A stretch of 36,327 nt of DNA from Selenomonas sp. (GTDB taxonomy: Bacteria > Bacillota > Negativicutes > Selenomonadales > Selenomonadaceae): assembly GCA_018052705.1 (NCBI GenBank), contig JAGPMW010000021.1, positions 1 to 36,327 on the forward strand, read 5' to 3'. Shown here piece by piece: positions 23,783 to 32,753 of this stretch. Each line of letters starts with the position of its first letter. Position 1 is the first letter of the stretch. A program made the position numbers and the translations under genes. The notes beneath the pieces are model-generated. The model saw only the letters and a list, made by a program, of their open reading frames with translations. It was not told where the DNA came from and ran no database searches.

Positions 23783-25948
23783 TTATGGCAGCCGCGTCAG
23801 CTTTGCCTTGAAAGCGATGCTGCGCGGGGTATCTATTTCGTCAAACTGAATGACATAGGCTGCCTTTTCGTCATCGATGGCAATAATAATCCCATCACCA
23901 AAGATACGATGCCCCACCCGGCTGCCTACAGCAAAATCCGGTCTGGCTGACTGCTGCTGCAGACGCTGCTCGGCATAGCTGACGTAGGCTCTGGCCTCCT
24001 GCAGCTGCCGCTCATCAAAAGGCGGCTGGAACTCGATAAGCTCCGGTTCAATATCGAGAATAAAACGCGACGGATAGCGCAGGGATCCATCAAAAGTCAG
24101 ACCAGCTGCATCGGACAGAAAGAGTCGCTTCTCGGCCCGGGTCATTGCAACGAAGGCCAGGCGCCGTTCTTCCTCCATGCCGTCAATCGTCCTCGTTTTG
24201 CGTGACGGGAATATGCCTTCGTTCAGGCCGCAGAGGAACACATACGGAAATTCCAGCCCCTTGGCTGTATGAACAGTCATGAGCTTCACTTTGTCGCCAG
24301 GCTCACCGAGGTCACTATTTGTGAAAAGCGCCACGTGTTTTAAATAATCGGACAGCGCGGCCTCCTCCCCGCAGCTGATTTCGTACTCCTGGACAGCCTG
24401 TTTAAGCTCAGCCAGGTTGTCCAGCCGCTCCTGACTGCCTTCCGTCCGCAGCATCACTTCATAGCCGCTGGCATCAAGCAGGCGGGCCAACAGGCCGGAT
24501 ACGGACTCGCCCTCAGGTGCTTTGCGGAAGTCCTCGATCAGCTGCACAAATTCGCGGGCTTTTGTCCGTTGAAACAGCGCATTATCTATATTCCGTTTCA
24601 AGGCTTCATATAGCGTGCATTGCTCTTGCTGCGCTATTTCGGTCAGAAAACGGCGGCGCTTCTCCCCAATATTACGCTTCGGCACATTGACGATACGAGC
24701 AAAGGACAGATCATCCTGAAAGGCTATCATGCGCAGATACGACAAGCTATCCTTGATCTCCCGCCGACTGAAAAACTGTACACCGCTATAGATCGTATAG
24801 GGCAGTTCCTGCCTAAGAAATACTTCTTCCAGATTGCGCGTGACATAGTGCGCCCGATAGAGGATCGTGATATCACGATAGGCAGCGCCAGCCTGATGCA
24901 GCGCCTCAATGCTGGCCGCTATCCACTCTGCTTCTTTCGCTGCATCTGCCGCATGATGACAGAGCACGGATGAACCAGCGGGCAGCTGGGGCAGGAGATT
25001 CTTCGCAATACGTGTCTTATTCTTCGCAATCAGCGAGTTAGCCGCTGCCAGAATCTGCGGCGTTGAGCGATAATTCTCCATCATCATGATGGTCTTCGCT
25101 CCCGGGAAATGATCGACAAAATCCAACAGATATTTACTGCTGGCGCCACGCCAGGTGTAAATGGTCTGATCCGGATCCCCCACGATGAAAAGATTCTTAT
25201 GATAGGCACAAAGTGCATTCATCAGCCGGTACTGCAATCCGTCGATATCCTGAAATTCATCGATCATAATGTACTCAAGCCGCTGCTGCCATTTTGCACA
25301 GATGGTCTGATTCTGCTCAAAAATATACAGCGTGAATTTGATCAGGTCATTGTAATCCAGCCCGAAACATTTCTTTTCCTGATAGAGATAACCATAAAAA
25401 ATAATATCCATCGGCTCTACCGCCTGATCATATTTCCCTTTGAGCTGCTCAAGAGACATCGCGATCATATCCTCGTAGTAGTCCGGCCGCTCAAGGACCT
25501 TGAGTATCTCGATGCGGTCGCGCGCCTGCCCAAAGGTCATATCCCGCAGGCTCAGCCCGCGCTCATCGTAGATAGTCTGGAGCATCGTATCAATATCTGC
25601 ATTATCCAGAACCAGAAAACTCTTTGGATAGCTCACCGCATGGCTGTCCTCCTGCAGTACAGACACGCAGAACCCGTGAAAGGTATTGATATAGCCCGTA
25701 TCGTTGTCACCGGTCAGCTGATGAATCCGGCGGCGCATCTCATTGGCCGCCTTGTTGGTAAACGTTACGCAAAGAATATTGCCGGGCAGAATACCCAGTT
25801 CCTCGACCAGATAAGCAAACCGATGCGTCAGTGCTCTGGTCTTGCCCGAACCAGCACCGGCAATAACCCGCACGAAGCCTTCCGTCGTCGTAACCGCCTG
25901 CCATTGCGCATCATTCAGGCCGGACAGATAATCAACTTCATTTTCCAT
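23783..25948 (-). CDS. pcrA: UvrD/PcrA-family superfamily 1 DNA helicase
   Basis: A 721-aa 3'-5' DNA helicase, close to the 720-750 of PcrA/UvrD. Motifs in order: Q-motif region LNDAQWQAVTT, Walker A GAGSGKT (31-37), Ia TFTNKAANEMRRRI, II IDEFQD, III GDPDQTIYTWRGA, IV MENYRSTPQI, V VHTAKGLEFPYVF, VI VAMTRAEKRL. The C-terminus carries the Tudor-like module (VGSRVGHRIFGDGIIIAID) that binds RNA polymerase in PcrA. Roles are in repair, replication restart and removal of stalled polymerase. No good ribosome site is spaced before the ATG at 25948 (GGAG is 14 nt away); it begins 8 bp after the stop of the CARF-like gene, suggesting translational coupling. The symbol is by family; a second paralogue elsewhere cannot be excluded. 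Confidence 0.9.
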   Translation of the reverse strand: MENEVDYLSGLNDAQWQAVTTTEGFVRVIAGAGSGKTRALTHRFAYLVEELGILPGNILCVTFTNKAANEMRRRIHQLTGDNDTGYINTFHGFCVSVLQEDSHAVSYPKSFLVLDNADIDTMLQTIYDERGLSLRDMTFGQARDRIEILKVLERPDYYEDMIAMSLEQLKGKYDQAVEPMDIIFYGYLYQEKKCFGLDYNDLIKFTLYIFEQNQTICAKWQQRLEYIMIDEFQDIDGLQYRLMNALCAYHKNLFIVGDPDQTIYTWRGASSKYLLDFVDHFPGAKTIMMMENYRSTPQILAAANSLIAKNKTRIAKNLLPQLPAGSSVLCHHAADAAKEAEWIAASIEALHQAGAAYRDITILYRAHYVTRNLEEVFLRQELPYTIYSGVQFFSRREIKDSLSYLRMIAFQDDLSFARIVNVPKRNIGEKRRRFLTEIAQQEQCTLYEALKRNIDNALFQRTKAREFVQLIEDFRKAPEGESVSGLLARLLDASGYEVMLRTEGSQERLDNLAELKQAVQEYEISCGEEAALSDYLKHVALFTNSDLGEPGDKVKLMTVHTAKGLEFPYVFLCGLNEGIFPSRKTRTIDGMEEERRLAFVAMTRAEKRLFLSDAAGLTFDGSLRYPSRFILDIEPELIEFQPPFDERQLQEARAYVSYAEQRLQQQSARPDFAVGSRVGHRIFGDGIIIAIDDEKAAYVIQFDEIDTPRSIAFKAKLTRLP

Positions 25949-25956
25949 ACGATTCT

Positions 25957-26538
25957 TTAATTCTCCAGAACAGACTGTACCGGCAGTATCCTGAGCATAC
26001 GCTCACTGCCCGGCTCGTGGCGGCCAAGCTCCGAATTTTTCTGCACGCTCAGACGATAGACATCTATGTTCAGTACTGCAGCTGCCATCGCAGCCGCAGG
26101 TGCAGATTCAAATGTCCCGCCAGTGATATCTATGGCACAATGTCCGACAGAATCCCAGATATCATGCTGTTTCTTGATCACACGGTACAATGAAGCCATA
26201 TCGCCGTCAGGAATTATCGTACAGATACAGCGATCCTCTTCAAGCTGCAGGTTCTGCACCAGCTGACGATACTGGGATAGACGTTCCCGGGTACAAATAA
26301 CATGGATATTCTCCGGGCTCAGCAGACCGACATTGAATGCCAGCTCTTCCCAGGCGCTGCCCATGATCAGAATCATCCCATAATATTTTGGCAGCTGCCG
26401 CCGGCCATAGTGATGCGCAAAATACTGCAATGCCCTTGGCATCAATTCATTATCATAATAGTTGTCCGCCCAAAGCTGCTGCTCTGGTGTATCTTGCGGC
26501 ATTCCACGCCAGATACGGATTCTTTCACTCAATGTCAT
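25957..26538 (-). CDS. stand-alone CARF-like Rossmann protein, upstream of the helicase
   Basis: A 193-aa protein whose residues 50-165 read like a CARF domain: strand and nucleotide loop GMILIMGSAWEELA (54-67), a following strand IHVICTRERLSQ, a mid-domain strand CTIIPDGDM, then AIDITGGTFESAPAAAMAAA (135-154), matching the D-x-T-G-G-T motif that in CARF sensors contacts the cyclic oligonucleotide, and a strand VYRLSVQ. There is no HEPN, PD-(D/E)XK or other effector domain; the remaining sequence is short. GGGGGG and AGG lie close before the ATG at 26538. It has its own promoter and is co-directional with the helicase gene 8 bp downstream. CRISPR genes are absent here. Function is unassigned; a ring-nuclease-like or nucleotide-sensing role is speculation. 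Confidence 0.65.
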   Translation of the reverse strand: MTLSERIRIWRGMPQDTPEQQLWADNYYDNELMPRALQYFAHHYGRRQLPKYYGMILIMGSAWEELAFNVGLLSPENIHVICTRERLSQYRQLVQNLQLEEDRCICTIIPDGDMASLYRVIKKQHDIWDSVGHCAIDITGGTFESAPAAAMAAAVLNIDVYRLSVQKNSELGRHEPGSERMLRILPVQSVLEN

Positions 26539-26590
26539 CCTGCTGTCCCCCCATAAATTGTCACTGAACTAGCGTTCTAAATATATCCCT

Positions 26591-26619
26591 ATCATACACT
26601 ATTCCATAGGTTTCGCCAA
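26591..26619 (-). promoter_or_regulatory. promoter of the CARF-like/helicase operon
   Basis: On the minus strand TTGGCG (26614-26619) and TATGAT (26591-26596) are 17 bp apart, about 50 bp before the CARF-like start. Confidence 0.55.
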
Positions 26620-26716
26620 TAGCTTCATGGCTGTATTTACTGTTAAACTATCCTCTTTATCTGAAAGCCATATGATTGATCAGTCCGAGTTGTTTCCTTG
26701 CCATTTTAGCGAAAGA

Positions 26717-26753
26717 ATAGGCTATTGTACCATTTTGTGATACAATAGCCTAT
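26717..26753. repeat. 13-bp inverted repeat upstream of proC
   Basis: ATAGGCTATTGTA (26717-26729) and TACAATAGCCTAT (26741-26753) are exact complements around 11 nt. A plausible proC promoter, TTGTGA-16-TATATG, overlaps the right arm, so this could be an operator. It could also form a hairpin in transcripts entering from the left. Confidence 0.6.
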
Positions 26754-26799
26754 AGTTATATGGATAAACGTTTATGCTGAATACACAGGAGGACTACTC

Positions 26800-27582
26800 A
26801 TGAAAAAAATCGGCTTCATCGGTATGGGGAACATGGCACAGGCACTCGCTGCGGGCTTCATCCAGTCTGGCGCAATCGATAAAAGCGCCGTTTTTGCCTT
26901 TGCACCACATCTGGGCAAGCTCAAGGCCAATGCTGAGCAGATTGGTTTCTCTCACGTTTCCACCCTCAATGAGCTGGCCGATGCCGTTGATACACTCATC
27001 ATGGCCTGCAAGCCTTACCAGATTGAAAGTGTCATCGCCGGTCTCGGAAACAGACTCGCAGGAAAAGCCCTGATTTCTATCGCCGCCGGCTGGGATCATC
27101 AGAAATATCAGCAGCATATCACGACCGATACCCGCATCCAGTTCGTCATGCCAAATACCCCGGCTATGGTCGGCGAAGGAGTCCTGCTTTTCGAGGAGAC
27201 AAACTCCCTGCACGATGAGGAACGTCAGGCTGTCATGAAGCTCTTCGCCTCCGTCGGCATCGTCCAGGAGCTGCCAACCTCTCTGATGGGAATCGGCGGT
27301 ACCGTCACCGGCTGCGGCCCGGCCTTTGTCGACCTCATGATTGAGGCGTACGGCGATGCGGCAGTGAAATATGGCATGAAACGAGCCGATGCCTATCGGC
27401 TCATCTCACAGATGATCCTCGGCTCAGCCAAACTCCAGCTGGCTACGGGCACACATCCCGGCATTCTCAAGGACAATGTCTGTTCCCCTGCTGGAACAAC
27501 CATCTGCGGCGTCACCGCTTTGGAAAAGCACGGCTTCCGTAACGCCTGCATCGAATCCGTCGATGCCATCATGAACAAATAG
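26800..27582 (+). CDS. proC: pyrroline-5-carboxylate reductase
   Basis: Last step of proline synthesis: reduces 1-pyrroline-5-carboxylate with NAD(P)H. The 260-aa length fits. The N-terminal Rossmann motif is IGFIGMGNMAQALAAGF, then MACKPYQIE, RIQFVMPNTPAMVGEG and the dimerisation/active-site segment GCGPAFVDLMIEAYGDAAVKYGM, with the C-terminal family block CSPAGTTICGVTALEKHGFR. AGGAGG lies 7 nt upstream of the ATG. It appears monocistronic and convergent with the M48 peptidase gene, with only 2 bp between stops. Confidence 0.96.
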   Translation: MKKIGFIGMGNMAQALAAGFIQSGAIDKSAVFAFAPHLGKLKANAEQIGFSHVSTLNELADAVDTLIMACKPYQIESVIAGLGNRLAGKALISIAAGWDHQKYQQHITTDTRIQFVMPNTPAMVGEGVLLFEETNSLHDEERQAVMKLFASVGIVQELPTSLMGIGGTVTGCGPAFVDLMIEAYGDAAVKYGMKRADAYRLISQMILGSAKLQLATGTHPGILKDNVCSPAGTTICGVTALEKHGFRNACIESVDAIMNK

Positions 27583-27584
27583 CA

Positions 27585-29441
27585 TCAATTCTTCTTTTTA
27601 TCATTAGCAGCGGCTGGCTTCTTGTCAGCCGCTTTCTTTTCGTCCTTGATCTGTTTTTCCAGGTTTTTTCGTGCCTCAGCCTTTTCTTTTTGGACCGTCG
27701 CATAATCTTTGGCTGAGATATCCTTGAGATATTCTTCCGGAACACGACGGAATGCCTGCGGTCTGAGCCGGTAGAACTCTTTATAATCCGTCAAGGCCGC
27801 AGCCTTATCCCCCATCTCATCACGGATATCCGCGGTCATGAGATAGCTATAGACATTGGACTTATCCACCTGCTTGGCCTGGGCCAGATCCCGCAGTGCC
27901 TGCGCAAAATCCCCCATCATATGGTAGACATCAGCCCGATTGAGGAAGTTATAGACATCCCTGGGGTCCAGTGCCACTGCCTTATCCGAATCCGCCAGCG
28001 CCTGTGCAAAATCCCCTGTTACCGCTTTGGCCCGGCCCCGGATCGCATAATTCTCGGCTTCATTCTCAGGATTTTGAGCTGCAAAAACGCGATTCATCTC
28101 AAACAGTGCTTTATCCCCCAGGCCATAGTCGCTGTAGGTATCAGCATTTTCTCTCATTTTCTTGACTGCCTTGGGATCAGCCATGATGACAGTCTGCCTG
28201 GCCTCTTCTCGTTTCTGCTGCCGGGACAGCTCCTCCGCCTTCAGCTTCTGACGGGCACCACTAGCATTCTCCCCTGCATAGGCATTCACTACCAGCTGCT
28301 GCAGCCGCGCACCAGCTTTCTCAGTGATCAAAAACTGGTGCAGGAGCTGGTTGACCCGCGTATCGGGCAGACAAGTCAGGCCACCAGCACCATCACTGCG
28401 GAAGTTCCAGCTGGCAATATCTGCATAGTCGTGAAAGCCCTTTGCAATCGCTCCAGCTACGCAATAAGCATTTTCGGCGGTATTATCCGCACCATCACCA
28501 GTCCAACTGCTGCTCAACAGTTTTTGACCGTCGATATAGACATCTTTGCGATCCTTGACCGTCACATGGCCCGCGCCATAGTCAGTCATCATCTGTGCGA
28601 GCTTCTTCTCACGCAGATCCGTGTCCGGATGGTCATTATAGTTCTCCTGATCCTTCTGTTTCGGATCAACATCCTGATACTCAAGCACATTCTGCGTCTC
28701 ATAAGTCAGATAGTACGCCATGCGGTTCATCGCTGCAGCTCCACCGCCCGGATTAAACCCGGCACTGGTCATAATATAGAAACCACCTTCATCCGCATCA
28801 TACTCAGTCGGCAAAGTTACATTCTTGGCAATCGAATAATTTACCAGCGCATTAAGTTTGCCCCAGTCCGCAACGCCCGTGTCCATATTGAGGAAACTCA
28901 TTCCATAGTACTGTGCCATCGCTTTTGCATAGTTATGGGCACTATGCTGCTCAATGCCATGAGTCATCTCATGCGCCAACACGGCTGCGAGCTCATCGGG
29001 ATCAAGATTCAGCCCGCGGACTAAGGCTTTGTTGATACTGACATAATCGGTCGGATAACAGGAAGCATTGAAATCCTTGCTGTTGTTGACCATCCAGGTG
29101 AACGGCAAAGAGTTAACCTTCAACACATAGTCACCTTTAGCAACCAGCTGCTTCATTACCCCATCGACAACTGTCGTATCATGATGGTTCGGATCTAGTC
29201 CATTCTCCTGCTCATCCTGTATACGGCTCTGCATCTGGGCATTCACATTGTTCCCGATCGACAGGATACTCGACAAACTCGCATTATATGCAGCCAATAC
29301 ACCCAGTGCCTGTGCAGCAGCCGCCCACGAATCTACAGCCTCCGCCCGCTGGGCGGGCAGCAGGACAGTTCCCATGACCAGCAGCCCCGAGAGCACTAGT
29401 GCCGTCAAACGTTTCTTCCATCGTTTTGCTATATAATTCAA
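27585..29441 (-). CDS. secreted M48-family metallopeptidase with C-terminal TPRs
   Basis: About 618 aa. A basic N-region and hydrophobic stretch ending near residue 39 with LPAQRAEAVD look like a signal peptide, so it acts outside the cytoplasmic membrane. The zinc motif HEMTH (within VLAHEMTHGIEQHSAH, about residue 160) and the downstream EYDADEGGFYIM supply the M48 ligands. Two or three TPR units follow (AIRGRAKAVTGDFAQALADSDKAVALDP, then FLNRADVYHMMGDFAQALRDLAQAKQVD). The tail is Lys/Ala-rich. This matches BepA-like envelope proteases that police outer-membrane assembly, fitting a diderm Negativicute. GAGGTGA places the start at TTG 29441; a GTG at 29450 overlaps that site and is the alternative. 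Confidence 0.85.
   Translation of the reverse strand: MNYIAKRWKKRLTALVLSGLLVMGTVLLPAQRAEAVDSWAAAAQALGVLAAYNASLSSILSIGNNVNAQMQSRIQDEQENGLDPNHHDTTVVDGVMKQLVAKGDYVLKVNSLPFTWMVNNSKDFNASCYPTDYVSINKALVRGLNLDPDELAAVLAHEMTHGIEQHSAHNYAKAMAQYYGMSFLNMDTGVADWGKLNALVNYSIAKNVTLPTEYDADEGGFYIMTSAGFNPGGGAAAMNRMAYYLTYETQNVLEYQDVDPKQKDQENYNDHPDTDLREKKLAQMMTDYGAGHVTVKDRKDVYIDGQKLLSSSWTGDGADNTAENAYCVAGAIAKGFHDYADIASWNFRSDGAGGLTCLPDTRVNQLLHQFLITEKAGARLQQLVVNAYAGENASGARQKLKAEELSRQQKREEARQTVIMADPKAVKKMRENADTYSDYGLGDKALFEMNRVFAAQNPENEAENYAIRGRAKAVTGDFAQALADSDKAVALDPRDVYNFLNRADVYHMMGDFAQALRDLAQAKQVDKSNVYSYLMTADIRDEMGDKAAALTDYKEFYRLRPQAFRRVPEEYLKDISAKDYATVQKEKAEARKNLEKQIKDEKKAADKKPAAANDKKKN
27609..27640 (+). terminator. 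proC terminator embedded in the M48 peptidase gene
   Basis: AGCGGCTG (27609-27616) and CAGCCGCT (27626-27633) pair around 9 nt, followed by TTCTTTT on the plus strand. It lies 27 bp past the proC stop, inside the lysine/alanine-rich C-terminal codons of the convergent gene. Confidence 0.65.
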
Positions 29442-29516
29442 AGGTTTCACCTCATTTTATCCAATCCCTTTATCGGTCCTATTTTACCACAACCTGCTGA
29501 AAATGAGGTGACCTCC

Positions 29517-30533
29517 TTATAGATTCTCGAACAATTTAATCTCATTCTTCATGATATCGGTCACTTTATCCGGCATCCGCCCATTTACCAGATATTCAAA
29601 GGCCCTGTTCACCGCATTGTGCCCTTGCCGATATGGGTGCTGATAGATTGTAGCCTTAATAATCCCAAACTCCATCATTTCAACGGTTGTCGGAACAGTA
29701 TCAAAGGCCAGGACCAGCGGGCGCTTCTCCATTGGCAGCTGCATAATGGCCCGGCAGACACCGTACACACCAGCCGCCAGAATGCTGACCGCATCAATAT
29801 CCGGATGCTCTGCCAGCAAACGTTTCATCGTTTCATACGCGAGAATATCATCATCATTATTTTCAACCGTATCGACGATATGGAAGCCCCTGGTTCGTTC
29901 CATGCGGTGCCTGAATCCTTCGAGGCGCAGCCGATGCCCCAGAATATTATGGCTGCCCAGTATGATGGCAATATTGGCCGAATCGCCCATCAAAGCTTCC
30001 ATCAGCGCACAAGAGGTAATACCGCCATTATAATAGTCGCTGCCGACATAACAATGCCGTTTCGTGCCATCGATATCATTATTCACGGTCACGACGAAAA
30101 TACCCGCAGCGACCATTTCATCAATCTTCGCTGCAATGCAGGGCTCATTAATGGGATTGATGATCAACGCATTGATATTCCCCTCGATCTTCTTGAGCAG
30201 TGCCAGCTGCTGTTCCGCATCATAGCCTTTCATCGTAAAATACTCAATCTGCAGACCATATATCGCATATTCTTTAGCCGCATCATTCATTCCACGAAGC
30301 ACTTCATCGAAAAAGGTATTGCCTTCCGAAGATATAACCACGCCAATAACCGGCCGCTTTTTCCGCGCAGCCAGAGCCTTGCCGGCCGGATTGGGTTCAT
30401 AGCCAAGCTGCCTGGCAACCTCCCGGATATTTTCAGCTGTTTCCATATTCACTCGCCCGCGCCCGTTCAGAGCCCGGTCCACTGTTCCACGTGAGACGCC
30501 GCAAAGCTCGGCAATCTTCTTCATCGTGACCAT
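29517..30533 (-). CDS. LacI-family regulator of the sugar locus
   Basis: A 338-aa LacI-type repressor. HTH: MKKIAELCGVSRGTVDRALNGRGRV (residues 4-28), hinge YEPNPAGKALAARKK, then a sugar-binding domain of the ribose/xylose-binding-protein type (VIGVVISSEGNTFFDEVLRGM, ALIINPINEPCIAAKIDEM, NNDIDGTKRHCYVGSDYYNGG). GGTGA lies 6 nt before the ATG at 30533; an in-frame ATG at 30524 is possible. It follows the terminator of the xylB-porter-DUF4867 operon and has its own promoter. It probably binds the matching 16-bp operators in the xylB/isomerase divergent region, with a pentose or deoxy sugar as effector; this is inferred from context. Confidence 0.88.
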   Translation of the reverse strand: MVTMKKIAELCGVSRGTVDRALNGRGRVNMETAENIREVARQLGYEPNPAGKALAARKKRPVIGVVISSEGNTFFDEVLRGMNDAAKEYAIYGLQIEYFTMKGYDAEQQLALLKKIEGNINALIINPINEPCIAAKIDEMVAAGIFVVTVNNDIDGTKRHCYVGSDYYNGGITSCALMEALMGDSANIAIILGSHNILGHRLRLEGFRHRMERTRGFHIVDTVENNDDDILAYETMKRLLAEHPDIDAVSILAAGVYGVCRAIMQLPMEKRPLVLAFDTVPTTVEMMEFGIIKATIYQHPYRQGHNAVNRAFEYLVNGRMPDKVTDIMKNEIKLFENL

Positions 30534-30576
30534 CGCACATCACCATCTTTCCCCATTCACTCCTGATCTCCATCCA

Positions 30577-30605
30577 ATTCTACCAAGTTCTACAAGAATC
30601 GTCAA
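30577..30605 (-). promoter_or_regulatory. promoter of the LacI gene at 30533
   Basis: On the minus strand TTGACG (30600-30605) and TAGAAT (30577-30582) are 17 bp apart. The -35 overlaps the T-run of the upstream operon's terminator. Direct repeats TAGAACTTGG and TAGAATTGG lie across and beyond the -10. Confidence 0.6.
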
Positions 30606-30629
30606 AAAAAGAGGCTGCTCACGGCAGCC
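30604..30629 (-). terminator. terminator of the xylB-porter-DUF4867 operon
   Basis: GGCTGC (30613-30618) and GCAGCC (30624-30629) pair around 5 nt. On the minus strand TCTTTTTTT follows. It lies 16 bp after the DUF4867 stop. Confidence 0.8.
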
Positions 30630-30644
30630 CCTCCAACATAGCGA

Positions 30645-31268
30645 TCACGCCAAGGTTATATTCTTCCCTTTGAGTCCAATCCAGGCACCATCTGCTTCAA
30701 GCCCACTGTCCTTGTGGGCAATCAGCCATTTGTTCACAGCAAACAGCAGGCGGTCCTCGCCCACCGCTGATGAAGCCGCCACCAGCGATTCATTCGTCAA
30801 GCGCGGCAGGACTACGCCACAACGGAATTCACGGCCATCAACACCACAGGGTGCATAATGGAGCGTCGTCGCGTAAAGCTCAACAGCAGTTCCGGCCGGA
30901 ACCAGGAAACATTCGATTTTCGCCGTATCATAGGTATTATCCGTATAATCAATATCCTGCTGACGGCCAACCATCAGCACCAGATCCGTTGCAGCGATAT
31001 CAACCTCGGAGGAGCGATGGTATTCTACCGCATTAAGTGCCTCATTCCAGCCGCTGCAATGGCCAAATTCGATCGGCAGCTCACCATATACTTTTTCTGC
31101 CAGCTGCTGATATAGCGGCAGCTGCTCAAATTCGCGGACCGAGGGCTCATATACAACCTGCCCCGACTCAATCGCTTTGTGCGCATTGATTGCAGCCGTA
31201 AAAGCTGTCGTATCAAGGGGCAGTACGCGTCCATACACTTGAAATTCTTTGTCCATTACTGTTTTCAT
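30645..31268 (-). CDS. DUF4867 family protein of a sugar operon
   Basis: A 207-aa soluble protein resembling the DUF4867 family, which I know as a companion of sugar isomerase and kinase genes in Firmicutes. The sequence is cupin-like in outline, with HCSGWNEALNAVEYHRSSEVDIA, DLVLMVGRQQDID, ECFLVPAGTAVELYATTLHYAPC and FRCGVVLPRLTN. That pattern suggests a beta-barrel enzyme such as a sugar epimerase or isomerase, possibly metal-binding through the His residues, but this is inference. The ATG at 31268 has GGAGG 8 nt upstream; the frame extends to 31295 without a ribosome site. It is the last gene of the xylB operon, 26 bp after the porter. Confidence 0.75.
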   Translation of the reverse strand: MKTVMDKEFQVYGRVLPLDTTAFTAAINAHKAIESGQVVYEPSVREFEQLPLYQQLAEKVYGELPIEFGHCSGWNEALNAVEYHRSSEVDIAATDLVLMVGRQQDIDYTDNTYDTAKIECFLVPAGTAVELYATTLHYAPCGVDGREFRCGVVLPRLTNESLVAASSAVGEDRLLFAVNKWLIAHKDSGLEADGAWIGLKGKNITLA

Positions 31269-31294
31269 TTTATCTTCCTCCACAATATGATCCA

Positions 31295-32695
31295 TCAGCA
31301 GCCAATACGGCGCAGTTTCTCACCTGACATCAGATTATGTTCGATCTTCTCCAAAGAAACATTCTTCGTTTCTGGCACATAAGCCATGGTCAGGATAATG
31401 AAGAACGCATTCATCAGTGCATAGAGCCAGAATGTATGCGCCGAGCCGAGCGTATCGACCAGGGTCAGGAATGTAGCCCCGACAATGGCGCAGGTAATCC
31501 AGTTTGTCATCGTCGAGCAGGCAATGCCGAATTCCCGGCTCTTGAGCGGCTGGATTTCCGAGCAGAGCACCCAGACAATCGGGCCCGCGCTCATGCCAAA
31601 ACCAGCAATACTCACCATCGTCATAATCGCCGCAACATAGGAGACCCAGCCCGCCGCATTGCCGCTTTCCAGCATCGACATGCAGATGCCGACAACGCCC
31701 ATGGAAATCGCCATCACACCGAAACCAACTTTCAAGGCCGGTTTACGCCCCGACTTATCAACCATCCATATGGCAATGAATGTCGACAACGTAAACACAA
31801 TGCCATTGATCACAGTACCGATCATCTGATCTTCGGTGCTCGAGAATCCGGCCAGGCTCAGGATTTTCGGCGAATAATACATGATCACATTGAACCCGGT
31901 GAACTGCTGCATTGCCTGCAGCAGTACGCCCAGGAACACAGCGCGGCGCACATTCTTGTTAGACCGGAACAGGCTCCAGCCCGCCTGCTTGATTTTAAGG
32001 GTTTCCTTGATATCGGCCAGTTCTTCTTCCGCCGCTTCTTTACTGGCATTGAGCGAATGCAATACCGACGAAGCTTCGTCCATACGGCCCACTGCCGCGA
32101 GCCAGCGCGGGCTGTCCGGCAATTTGACAACCGTGAAGATCAGGATTACGGCAGGGATAGCAATGACCATCAGCATCATCCGCCAGTTGCCGCTATAGCT
32201 GAATGCCGTATCGGACAGGAAAGCCACCAGAATCCCCACTGTAACCATCAGCTGATACCCGGATATTACCTTGCCACGCGCATCCTTATCGGCCATCTCG
32301 GCCAGATAAAGTGGTGCCGTATAGGAAGCGATACCAACTGACAGGCCAAGCACAAGCCGGAAACTGATCAGCATATCGGCATTAGCCGCCATGCCGGACC
32401 CCAAAGAACCAACAATGAATAAGGCCGCGCCAATCATCAGACTCTTCTTGCGGCCAATCTTTCTGGCAAGAAACGAAGCCACAATCGCGCCAGTCGCAGC
32501 GCCAACCATCATGGAGCTGACTACCCATTCCTGCGCACTGCTGCTCAGATTCCATTCCCGACTGATAAATGGCAGCGCGCCGGAAATAACCCCCTGATCC
32601 AGACCAAACAGCAGGCCGGCCATCCCGGCTGCAAAATAGATGAACAGGCGGACCCGGGACGCAGTCTTCTCGGCATCAATCTCTTTTGACCCCAT
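31295..32695 (-). CDS. MFS sugar porter (XylE/AraE type)
   Basis: A 466-aa inner-membrane sugar:proton symporter of the MFS sugar porter family with 12 predicted segments. Signatures: [14 protein letters not shown] in helix 1, the loop 2-3 motif [25 protein letters not shown] after helix 4, [12 protein letters not shown] in the central loop, [14 protein letters not shown] in helix 7, [12 protein letters not shown] between helices 8 and 9, and [12 protein letters not shown] at the C-terminus. These residues resemble xylose, arabinose and galactose porters; the exact sugar is not readable. I place the start at 32695, which AAGG precedes by about 7 nt; an ATG at 32710 is the alternative. It lies 58 bp after xylB in the same operon. 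Confidence 0.92.
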   Translation of the reverse strand: MGSKEIDAEKTASRVRLFIYFAAGMAGLLFGLDQGVISGALPFISREWNLSSSAQEWVVSSMMVGAATGAIVASFLARKIGRKKSLMIGAALFIVGSLGSGMAANADMLISFRLVLGLSVGIASYTAPLYLAEMADKDARGKVISGYQLMVTVGILVAFLSDTAFSYSGNWRMMLMVIAIPAVILIFTVVKLPDSPRWLAAVGRMDEASSVLHSLNASKEAAEEELADIKETLKIKQAGWSLFRSNKNVRRAVFLGVLLQAMQQFTGFNVIMYYSPKILSLAGFSSTEDQMIGTVINGIVFTLSTFIAIWMVDKSGRKPALKVGFGVMAISMGVVGICMSMLESGNAAGWVSYVAAIMTMVSIAGFGMSAGPIVWVLCSEIQPLKSREFGIACSTMTNWITCAIVGATFLTLVDTLGSAHTFWLYALMNAFFIILTMAYVPETKNVSLEKIEHNLMSGEKLRRIGC

Positions 32696-32753
32696 TGAAA
32701 TACCTTCCATTATTACATCAACACCCTTTCACTATCGCAATTCTGGTTTCGGC

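Noticed and set aside
27921..29024. 367-codon plus-strand frame
   Set aside because: Mirror of the M48 peptidase gene on the other strand, rich in isoleucine and histidine as expected for such shadows.
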